A DNA stretch of 64,000 nt from Microbulbifer agarilyticus (GTDB lineage Bacteria; Pseudomonadota; Gammaproteobacteria; Pseudomonadales; Cellvibrionaceae), in the NCBI RefSeq assembly GCF_001999945.1, contig NZ_CP019650.1, positions 3,472,001-3,536,000 on the forward strand. The letters run 5' to 3'. The notes beneath the pieces are model-generated. The model worked only from the letters and a program-made list of their open reading frames with translations, searched no databases and was not told where the DNA came from. This document shows positions 46,734-57,500 of the stretch, one piece after another; positions within the stretch are counted from its first letter, which is position 1, and each line of letters starts with the position of its first letter. The position numbers and the translations under genes are program-made.

Positions 46734-48437
46734 CTAATAGCGAACGCTCATGCGGGCATAGAACACGGCTGAATCCTGCTTGGGGGTCGCCTCTTTAGTA
46801 GGTTCTGCGTAGTTCATCGAGAGTGACCAGAAGGTGCCCGAAAGTGCCAATCCAACGCCACCCGCACCAAGCGGGGTTTCAACGTTAATTTTTTCCGTTC
46901 CGTCCGCACCACGGTCGAGAGATTTTGCCTCTCCGTAGTCAAAGAAAAGATATGGCTCTACGGTCACATCCCAAGGTTGCCAGCCATCGTAATGCAGCTC
47001 GGCCTGCCCATACCATCCCCGATCACCGCTGACAGCGCTGGGCAAGTAGCCCCGAATACTGGTGGGTCCACCGAGCGAGAAAGACAGCGAACCCGGCAGT
47101 TGCGCATCATTACTGTGCTGCCAAGAGGAAAGCAGGATGCCGTAGAAGCCTGTAGTGCCCGCGCGCACGTAACCGGTCAGCGCACCGTTATACAGGGTTT
47201 CCTGAGTAGCCTGGCGTGCAGAGCCTACGTCGGATTTGTCGTCAAAATCAGTGTAGGCCAGCATTTGGCGGCCGGTCACCTGCCAGTTGCGCCCTACCCA
47301 GTTGACGCTGACACCAACCTGACCCTGCAGGATAGCGTCATCACTAAAGACGACCCCAGCAATTTCAGTGGTAGAGCGGGTATAGCCCGCAGCGCCAAGC
47401 ACATTCAGCCAGCCGCGCTCACCTGACCACGCCAGCCAGGAGGACTCGAGCCCGAGGCGGTGCGAATCGCCCTGTACCTCGGAAGTGGCAAAATCCCCCT
47501 CGGTCAAGTCTGTGCGAGTCAGTGACGCACTGCCGCCGACACGCCAAAGGGTACCGGGAAGCGGCCGGTTGTAGCTCAGACTGAGAGACTGTGCGCCCTC
47601 GCTACCCGACAGGTAAGCAATGGCGCGGTCGCCTCCGGAAAGCAGGTGCTGGCGGCGGTACATAAAACCGAGCGACTCGCGCCCGGAGCTCTCGTAGCCG
47701 TAGTTGTCGGCGAAGGTCTGGAAAAAGCCGCGCTCGGGCTCCTGCACGGTGACCACAATATCTGTCAGACCAAAGGATTCACCGCGACGCAGTTCCGCGC
47801 GAATGCGCTCGTCATGCAAGCGGTTGAACTCGAGGATATCCGCCTGCAGCCGCGGCATATCCACGGTTTCCTGCCCCTGGTGCTCGACCATCCACTCAGA
47901 GAAGAAGGCGTCCGGGGTGTATTCGTTACCTTCAAAGCGAATCTCACCCAGCTTGCCCTCGATCAGGCGAATCGATACCACACCCTCTTTTACTTCCTGC
48001 TGCGGCAACACCGCTACGGCGGTGTAGACCCCAGATTCGCGGTAGGTGCGGTTGATCGACTCTACGATCTCCATCAATTGGCTGTGGGCGACCTGCTGCC
48101 CCAGATAAGGTAGGACGATGTCCCGCAGTTGCTGCTCGGTAAGCAGCTCTGATGGACTGAAGCGCACACTGCGCAGCTCGAATATCGGCCCCTCCAGTTC
48201 TCGGGGATCTCCGGTCACTTCAACCTCATCGATCAGCCGCAAAGCCGGCATCGCAGGACGATCCATCAGCAACTGCTCGCGACGACGAATCTCCGCCGCC
48301 TGCTCCCCCGCATCGGCGCCGGGAATATGGTCGGGCAGATCAACTTCCGTCTGCGCCCAGGCACAGGGCACCGCCACTGCGAGCGCCAGTGCCTGCGCGA
48401 GTTTTCCAAATTCCAACCTTGCCACTTTCATCACCAT
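46734..48437 (-). CDS. Two-partner secretion outer-membrane transporter (ShlB/FhaC/TpsB family)
   Basis: 567 residues. A signal peptide (ends PCAWA before QTEVDL) is followed by an N-terminal helix region with many Arg/Glu, POTRA-type domains (PF08479: FELRSVRFSPSELLTEQQL, then VKEGVVSIRLIEGKLGEIRF) and a 16-strand barrel from about residue 230 that ends VFYARMSVRY with a terminal aromatic. The barrel motif GGPTSIRGYLPSAVSGDRGW contains the conserved RGY/F of loop 6. It secretes the giant exoprotein encoded just upstream (104-nt gap) across the outer membrane. Start is ATG at 48437; a second ATG two codons on is equally possible. It directly precedes the ribosomal operon. Confidence 0.93.
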   Translation of the reverse strand: MVMKVARLEFGKLAQALALAVAVPCAWAQTEVDLPDHIPGADAGEQAAEIRRREQLLMDRPAMPALRLIDEVEVTGDPRELEGPIFELRSVRFSPSELLTEQQLRDIVLPYLGQQVAHSQLMEIVESINRTYRESGVYTAVAVLPQQEVKEGVVSIRLIEGKLGEIRFEGNEYTPDAFFSEWMVEHQGQETVDMPRLQADILEFNRLHDERIRAELRRGESFGLTDIVVTVQEPERGFFQTFADNYGYESSGRESLGFMYRRQHLLSGGDRAIAYLSGSEGAQSLSLSYNRPLPGTLWRVGGSASLTRTDLTEGDFATSEVQGDSHRLGLESSWLAWSGERGWLNVLGAAGYTRSTTEIAGVVFSDDAILQGQVGVSVNWVGRNWQVTGRQMLAYTDFDDKSDVGSARQATQETLYNGALTGYVRAGTTGFYGILLSSWQHSNDAQLPGSLSFSLGGPTSIRGYLPSAVSGDRGWYGQAELHYDGWQPWDVTVEPYLFFDYGEAKSLDRGADGTEKINVETPLGAGGVGLALSGTFWSLSMNYAEPTKEATPKQDSAVFYARMSVRY

Positions 48438-48455
48438 TCAGGTTTATCGCCAATT

Positions 48456-48534
48456 CCCGGCGGCTCGTGCCGGGACGGCCGTGTTACATCTTTTATATAA
48501 ACGTCGTTCACGCTTACCCCCTCAAACAAGGGGG
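48456..48534 (-). repeat. Two hairpins in the tpsA-tpsB intergenic gap
   Basis: CCCCCT/AGGGGG with a 6-nt loop (48517-48534) lies just after the exoprotein stop (48542), and CCCGGC/GCCGGG with a 7-nt loop (48456-48474) lies before the transporter start. Neither has a T-run, so they may set unequal expression of the two genes through mRNA stability. Confidence 0.5.
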
Positions 48535-48541
48535 GAGACAA

Positions 48542-51500
48542 TTAGCGCATGGCCAGCGTGTCGTCGGTAGAGATTTCTGCATAACCGGGTTCATCATTTT
48601 CCGAATCCATCTCACTGTACTCATCTGGGTCCAGCCAATCGACCGGGTTCCAGAAGTACTCTTCCGCATTCAGATAATCCAGCGGACGACTGAACCACAA
48701 GCGCCACAAGTCGCGACCTTCGGCACGCTCACCGTCGATAGAGTTTTCCAGCTGGTGCTCGATGGAAAGACGACTGAAGCCGGGATCACCGATCACATAC
48801 TCACCATCTTTACCCTGATAGGTCAGAACCAAAGGATCGCGATAGCGAGTAACCTGCGCATTAGTGAGCAGCAAGTTGCCCTGCACATCCAACCAGAACT
48901 CTCCATAAGGCGTAACCAGCTGGCCATTCAGATCCTGAGGAGACAGGTCGACGTTATCCAGAGTCAAACTCAACACCCCACTCTGCATATCCAACTCTGA
49001 AATCACCTCCGCACTTTCGATACGCAGGTCACCGCTGGTAGATATTGCGCCGTAATCCGTCATCAGGCGGTCGATGGTCAAGCGCTCATTGTTCTCCACA
49101 TTGACGCCTACCCACTGAGCGGCTGCGCCATCAATATTGGTCAGCGCCAGGAACAGTTCCGGGTTGCCCTGACTATCCACGTTCATATCGATGGTCGGTG
49201 CGCGCAACTCCAGCTCACCAGAAGCGGTCATCAGCACCTGATCAATCTGGATACCTTCTTCGGCTATGAAGCTGCCTTCTGGAATGGTCATTTGGTTCGC
49301 CAGCAGGAAGCCGTCGATCCACAGATGCGGGGTACCAATCAGCTCGGCAATTTCTACATCGCCGAAGGCGCGCATATGAATGTCGCCATTCTGCGCAGAC
49401 AGCAGCTCCGCATGTGCGTCATTCAACAGGATCAAGTTGATATCACCTTCGTCGGTGACAGCAGAGAACCAGGGCACATCCATGATCAGAGGATCACCGA
49501 TACCTGTTGCCGCGCTCAGGTAGCTGCGACCACCGGCCACACCCTGCAGGTGCAGGTCGGCGTCACTGCGCCCGTCAATACGGCCGTTGCTGCTCAACAG
49601 GTCAAATGCGTAATCACCACTCCAGCTACTGCTCAGTTCCGACAGCAACATGCTTTCGGAGCTGTGCACGCGGATACCACCTTGCGATTCCAGGCGGCTA
49701 GCACTGCCCATGGTCCAACGGTTGGTATCGATGGCCACAGCGCCACCCGCTCTCACCAGGGTGTCCGCAGACTGGGAGACGTCGCCAGTAGCGTGCAAGG
49801 TGAGTGCGCCACCGGTATGCACGTCGCGGCGCAGCTCTACGTCACCGCCGTTGGTGAGCGTGAAATCACCACCAACATTCAGTAACTGCAGATCCGCATC
49901 GCCAACGAGCGCGACATCGCCGCTACCTACAACCTGCACGCGCGCATCGCTATCCATTTGCCAGCTTGCTGCCGATGCGGACAGGTCACCATGCACGACC
50001 AGGTGCTGACCTTCGGCCTGCGCCATTTCAGCGGCGACATCTAACTTCATGCTACCGAAGGTTTCAGCACGCTCATTAAGCTGGAGCGCTCCACCTGCGG
50101 TAATTTCGGTATTGCCCTGGCCAATAAATTCGGCCAATACGACATCGCCCGCGCTATCGAGATAAGTATCCCCAGCTACTTGCAGCAGACCGCCCTGCCC
50201 CATCACAAAGCTGTTAGCTCGCAGGGTAAATGTATCGCCACTCACCACATCCAGAGTTGGATCCACGCTGACAGTACCCGCTGCAGACAAGAGCACCGCC
50301 CCTCCGGCAGTCAGGTGATCGCGCAGCTGGATGTCAGACATAGAACTGCTCAGGGAAAGCGCACTGCCACTATCCACTCTCGCCAGGCTCATGCCTGCCA
50401 CAGTGGCAATATCCATTGCCCCCCCCACCTGCAGCAAGGCGTTGTCGCCCATGGTCCAGCTGTTGGCGGAAGCCGACAGGTCGTTGCCGATGGTGAACTG
50501 CTGGCCGGCAGACTGGGTAACGTCACCGCTCAGGGTGAGGTTCGCGTTACCGGTAACCGCAACGTGGTCGGCCATGGTCAGGTTGTCGCCATCGATGATG
50601 GTGAGATCACTACCAATGTTGGCAGCTTCGCTGAAGGCGATGTCGCCACCGGCAGTCAGAACTGCATTGCCATCCACATCTACCAACGCGTAGTACTGGC
50701 CATTGGTCGTGGTTGCGTCGAAGTCAGCGGCCACTTGCAGGTTGGCGCCGGTACCCATGGTGAAGCTGTCGCTGCTCACACTCAGGCTGTTGCCGCTTAC
50801 CAGCTGTGCGGCATCGCTCAGGGTGATGGCATCGGCTGCCTGCAGCGTAATACTGTCAACGGCGTTCATGGTTTCACGCAGTGCAATCTCGGCACCACCG
50901 GTGAAAGTCAGCGTGCTGCCGCTATCCAGCTGTGCCAGATCCATACCGGCAACGGTATCAATCTGCATGGCACCGCCGCTCTGCAGCAGAGCAGCATCGC
51001 CCATGCTCCAGCTGTTGGCGGAAGCCGACAGGTCGTTGCCGATGGTGAACTGCTGGCCGGCAGACTGGGTAACGTCACCGCTCAGGGTGAGGTTCGCGTT
51101 ACCGGTAACCGCAACGTGGTCGGCCATGGTCAGGTTGTCGCCATCGATGATGGTGAGATCACTACCAATGTTGGCAGCTTCGCTGAAGGCGATGTCGCCA
51201 CCAGCAGTCAGAACTGCATTGCCATCCACATCGACCAGCGCGTAGTGCTGTTCGTTAGTGGTGGTTGCGTCGAAGTCAGCGGCCACTTGCAAGCTGGCAC
51301 CGGTACCCATGGTGAAGCTGTCACTGTCTACAGACAGGTTGTTGCCACTCACAAGCTGCGCAGCATCGCTCAGGGTAATGGCATCAGATGCCTGCAGAGT
51401 GATGCTGTCGACGGCATTCATGGTTTCACGCAGCGCGATCTCGGCGCCGCTGGTCAGGACCAGCGTGCTGCCGCTTTCCAGCTGTGCCAGATCCATTCCA

Positions 51501-54500
51501 ACAACCGTATCGATCTGCATGGCACCACCACTCTGCAGCAGGGCGGTGTCGCCCATGCTCCAGCTGTTGGCGGACGCGGTCAGGTCGTTGCCGATGGTGA
51601 ACTGCTGGCCGGCGGACTGGGTAACGTCACCGCGCAGGGCGAGGTTCGCGTTACCTGTAACCGCAACGTGGTCGGCCATGGTCAGGTTGTCGCCATCGAT
51701 GATGGTGAGGTTGGCTCCAATATTGGCGGCTTCGCTGAAAGCGATATCGCCACCGGCAGTCAGAACTGCATTGCCATCCACATCTACCAGCGCGTAGTGC
51801 TGTTCGTTAGTGGTGGTTGCGTCAAAGTCACTCGCCACTTGCAAGTTAGCGCCGGCGCCCATGGTGAAGCTGTCGCTGTCCAAGGACAGGTTGTTGCCAC
51901 TTACCAACTGTGCGGCATCGCTCAGGGTGATCGCATCGGCTACCTGCAGGGTGATGCTGTCGACTGCGTTCATGGATTCACGCAGGGCGATCTCGGCACC
52001 GCTGGTAAGAGCCAGCGTGCTGCCGCTATCCAGCTGTGCCAGATCCATTCCAACAACCGTATCGATCTGCATGGCACCACCACTCTGCAGCAGGGCGGTG
52101 TCGCCCATGCTCCAGCTGTTGGCGGACGCGGTCAGGTCGTTGCCGATGGTGAACTGCTGGCCGGCGGACTGGGTAACGTCACCGCGCAGGGTGAGGTTCG
52201 CGTTACCGGTAACCGCAACGTGGTCGGTCATGGCCAGGTTATCGCCATCGACGATGGTGAGGTTGGCTCCAATATTGGCGGCTTCGCTGAAGGCGATGTC
52301 GCCGCCAGCGGTAAGGGTCCCACTGCCATCCACATCGACCAGCGCGTAGTGCTGTCCGTTGGTGGTGGTTGCGTCAAAGTCTCTCGCCACTTGCAAGTTA
52401 GCGCCGGCGCCCATGGTGAAGCTGCCGCTGCTCACACTCAGGTTGTTGCCACTTACCAGCTGGGCGGCATCGCTAAGGGTAATGGCATCGGATGCCTGCA
52501 GCGTAATGCTGTCAACGGCGTTCATAGATTCACGCAGTGCAATCTCGGCACCACTGGTGAGAGCCAGCGTGCTGCCGCTATCCAGCTGTGCGAGGTCCAT
52601 ACCTACAACGGTATCGATCTGCATGGCACCGCCGCTCTGCAGCAGAGCCGCGTCGCCCATGCTCCAGCTATTCGCAGAAGCAGTCAGATCACCGCTGATG
52701 GCGAAAGTCTCGGCGGCAGATTGGGTAACGTCACCACGCAAAGTGAGATGCGCATTTGCAGTACCCGCGGAGCCAACGGTGACATCATCAACAAGATTCA
52801 AGTGATTGCCATCGGCGATGGTCAAGGCACCACCGAAGTCAGCCGTTTCACTAAACTGGATATCGCCGTCTGCACTCAACTGCGCGCTATTGGTTACATT
52901 CAACAGGGCGAAGTCGATACCTTGCTGAGCGATCACATTCATCGCGTCGCGGGTATCGACCAGACTGCCGCTGCCGGCAGTGAAGCTACCAACACGTGCG
53001 GAGGCTTCGGCAATACCCTGCCAGTTGCCATAAGTCAGCAAGGTTGCCGCGTTGGCGAGAGACACATCGCCATCTATATTCAACAGCAGATTTGCACCGG
53101 AGACATTCGAACCGACGGTAACGTCGTTCAGGAAGTCGATGTCACCTGCGCTATCGATAGAAAGGTCACCCCCACTGGTAAGCAACCCGAAAGTACTGGC
53201 AGTGCTTGCAGAGGCAAATTCAAACGAAGAGCCTGCGCCACTTTGCAGCGCACTGTTTGCGGCCGCGGCCCAGGCAAGCGCTTCAGCACTGACTGCACCG
53301 CTGGCACTGGTGGATTGGGCTGCGGACTGCACAACCGAGCCGCCCAGTAGCAGGGTCATGTCAGAAATAGATCCGGTGCCTACGTCCAAATCGCCGACGA
53401 GGAACAGGTCGGCGTCACCGGTCAGATGCAGGCGCCCACCGATATTGGTATTCGCATCGAAAGTAACGTCATCACCGGCGCGCTGCGTCAGGTTACCCGT
53501 CACGGATAGGGTTTCGAAAACTTGCACACCGTCGGTGTCGATTACCGCATTGTTCGCAACGAGCAACTGACTGGAAGCCGCCATCTGCCAGCTCTGGGCC
53601 AGTAATGCGGAGGTCGCAATACCACGCAGGTTTCGGCCAACATCCAGCGTAACCCCATCATTAACAAACACATCGCCCTGTGTTTCCAATCGCAGGTTAT
53701 TGCCAGTAGTCACGTCATTGGCAAACGTAATATCGCTGTCGCTATCCAGGGTCAGGTTGGTACTGGTAGTTACTTCACCAAAAGTGCTGTCGTCACCACG
53801 CAGGGTAAACAGCGCAGAGCCACTTGAGGTCATCTGGCTGGCCGCATTCGCAGCGACCGCACGCGCCGTCACATCAATAGAACCGGCATCAAGCAAGCTA
53901 GTTGCAGCAAGGGCGAAATCGTTACCTGCGTTCGCGAGGAACTGACCAGTGGTAAAGACACTACCGCCCAGCGTTACGCCTCCGGCACCCGACTGCAAAT
54001 TAATCGATGCAACTTTGCTACCCGCGCTGCCAATATCACCCTGAATTTCCAGGCCGTTGGCCGCGGTAACCACGACATTGCCGTCGGTAAGCAGATCGCC
54101 GGTAGCCAGCAGGGTTTCACTATCAAGATTGATAACCCCTGAGGCAGTAACATCAACCAAGTTCAGCGCGTCGCGCGCATCAACGTAGACGTTGTCGGCC
54201 TGCAGATATACCGCATCGATATCACCCAGTGTTGTATCCAGCAGGTTTAATGCGGTGAGATTGATATCGCCATTCGCAATCAAGGATTGCAGGTTGAGGC
54301 TATCGACGGCAGTGAGCTGGATATCGTCTTCGCTGCGAATGAACTTGCCAGCGGACATGGTAATGCTCTGGGCATCTGCCAGCAGTCGCGCATCGCCACC
54401 AGAAGAAGCAGTGGTATAGGCAATATCGAGATCGCCATTTAACTGCATTGCGCCGGTTGCCAGCAGGTCGAGATCACCCTCAGTGGTGATATCACCCAAA

Positions 54501-57500
54501 GTCATCGCGCCAGCGGTCGCGTCCAAGTCACCACTGCCGATATCGAAGGTCACTTCATCGACATCGATATTGTCTGCGGAAAGTTTTGCCAGATTAGTGA
54601 CGGTTACGGTTACCGCACCACTGTCGAGGATGTCCCCCGCGGCGAAGAGATCCAGAGCAGAAGCACTGATACCACCGTCAATGACCAGATTACCGCTGGC
54701 ATCGATGCTGAGAACACCATTCAAATTTGCGCCCAAGCGCGCCTCAGAAGTACCCGCGATATTCAGCCAGGCGTTGTCGGCATTGATATCCAGATCGCCA
54801 CCACCGGACATACGCAGATTCAATGCCTGAGTATTGCTGCCCAGGTCATCTCCAGCGACCAGTTGAATCGCACTACCGGAAACAACACTTTCGCTATCCA
54901 GGCCGAGGATATCTGCATTACTGGTCAGGCTTGCAATGCCGCCCGCGCTCACCGCGTCGACAATCAAATCACCACCAACCTGGGTAAGGTACAGGTTGTT
55001 GGCTGCGCCTGCCTGGCGCAGCACACCATCCAGGTCTACCTGGACGCGGTTGCTTACGCTACCGATATCGCCCTGGGTGTTGGCCAGGTACAGGTCGTTT
55101 GCGGAAATGTTGGTACCGCTGATCGCGTCGATGGCACCGTTCACCGCCAGACGTACATCGCCATCGGTAGAAACAATGCTACCCAAGGTCAGGCCGCTGG
55201 CAGACTCCGCATAAATCTCGTCGGTCGCGGCAATGTTCAGTACGCCGGTGGTATCGATCTTGATCGGATCCACTTGCGAAACGGTAAAGGTAATCAACGA
55301 ACCATTTTCGATGGTTTCAATATCGCCGGGGCCTGCTTCCAACAACGCGATTTTTTGCGCGTCAGTAATGGTCGGATTATCACGATCGATAACGAATACC
55401 AGATCCGCGAGGTCTTCACCCACGCTGCCACCACTGACATTCAGGTCGAGGTTCGGCGCAACGATGTTGGCTTCGCGATTGGTCAGTGTTGCCTGCGCGT
55501 CCGCATTCAGGGCCGCCGCATTAATACTGATATCAAGCTGGCTCTGGCTCCACTGCGCACCCTCAATCAGGTCTGCATACCAGGAGCTGGCCTCATCGAT
55601 CACCAGCGCGTAGTCCGTGTCATAGCTACTGGTCAGCAAGTCGCCGTAGTCGTAACCCTCCAGGGTACCTTTCTGCTCTACACCAATCGCATCTTCTTCA
55701 TTCGCATAGACATCCGGGGCCGCGACTTGATCTGCGAACCAGTCTTCCAGCGCGAAGTACTCATCTTTCGCCTGCTGGGTCGCCTCGGCAACTGTCGACA
55801 CGCCATAGCGGGACATAAAGGTGTCTTCGAAGGCGCCGTCAATGGTGAAACCGGCTTCGGAGGAATCGCTCAGACGTTGCTTGATCAGCCAGTACGTGTG
55901 GTACTTGCTAGTGAACTGGTTTTCATAACCAGTAACCGCAATTTCACCGGCATCGGCATCCTGCAAGCCGAGACGGTCCCACACGGTCTGCAGATAGGCC
56001 AGCTCTTCATCGGTCTTTTCATTCTGGCCAATACCATTGATCAGGCTACCGTCGCCAAGAGTGATCACAACATCTTCACTGGCGGTAATAGTATTTACCG
56101 CCAGATCGCCGGATGCCTGGTAGATGACAATATCGTCGGCTGCTTCCAGTGTGATTTCGTTGAGGTCTACATTGATGTAATCGTAGGTGGACGAGGTGCC
56201 AATGGTGCCCGCGGAACCGATGCTACCGGAGTAGCTCACCAGGTCGAGGGTATCGCCCTGAATATGGGTACCAGTACCCACACCCTCCAGACCTTTGTCC
56301 ACTGTGCCGGCGATATCGTACTTCGCACTGAATTTTTCCAACTGCACCGCGCCGGACTTGCCGGTGATATCAAAATACACAGAGCCTTTATTCGCATCGA
56401 GCGACACGGTGTTGGTAGCGATATTCAGCGGGTCATCCAGGCTTCCCAGGTCACCCTTACCGGCGTAAAGGCGCAGGGTTTCTGCATCGAACGCGGCACC
56501 GGTGCTGACATCCAAAATACCACTGGTGTTAATGTCGGTAGTACCCAGCGGGTTATAGATATTGCCGTTGATACTGACGTTTGCTGCCGAATCAATATCG
56601 ATGCTGCCGGTAGCTACACCAGTAAAGGAAATACCAATACTGTGATCGGCTTTCACATAGGTGTGGGTTTCCATATTGAGGTAATACGGGATGTACACAC
56701 TTGGGTCGGTATCAGTCCAGTTAGAACCGTAGTATTTATCGTAACTGTAACCGATCGCCCACCAGTAACGGCTGATGCTATCCGCATCGTATTCCTGACG
56801 GATGTAATTTGTCGCAGTGCCGTTGGTACACACATCCGGGTTTGACGCGCAAGTAGTGTAGTAGCTGGCCTCAACATCCCACTCCAGAGCGCCGTTTGCA
56901 CCAGTGCCCTGCCATTCGCCCACAGTGTTCGGGTACTTAGCCAGGTAGCCATCCGGGAAGTCGGTGTAAGAACGGCTAACGGACGCATCCTCACGGATGT
57001 AATACAGCTGTCCGGCGAGCGGATCGTAAGTGGTGCTAGACGTGGTGCCGGTACCACCGGAAGAACGAATAAATGCACCATCCTCGTAGCTTGTCGCATA
57101 CGAAGTCGTTTCGTATTCCTGAATCTGTCCGCCGGGGCTGTGTACATACCAGTGACTGAAGTAATCGTTGCTACTGCCACCGTCGTTCATGTTTTTGGTG
57201 AAGTTGTAGTCGGTGATACGCACGATACCCACAGCATCGTCACCGGCATCCAAACTATTAATCACCAACTCGGTATTGGAATTATTGTCGATATCGATCT
57301 GGCCAAGGCCATCGCGTACCAGAATATTCCCGTCCGCTCCGGTAGAGGAAATCTTGGCATTAATCGACAGGTAGCCACCGCCGGAAACCGGTACGTCGTC
57401 CACCAGGAGCTGGCCACTGGCGACGTCATAGGTCAACGAAATACTTTCGGCGCCATTAAATTTAGAGATCTGCGGATCGACATAAATATAGCGATTTTCA

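Noticed and set aside
50390..52880. CRISPR or mobile-element repeat array
   Set aside because: The repeats are 552 bp, in frame, and encode protein coils; no short repeats with unique spacers, no cas genes and no transposase.
50180..53350. 1056-codon open frame on the plus strand opposite the exoprotein repeats
   Set aside because: It is antisense to the repeats and repeats with the same 552-bp period; codon bias of the real gene keeps the opposite strand free of stops. No family motif is recognisable.
54863..56845. 660-codon plus-strand open frame opposite the exoprotein
   Set aside because: Shadow of the large minus-strand gene; no ribosome binding site, no domain.
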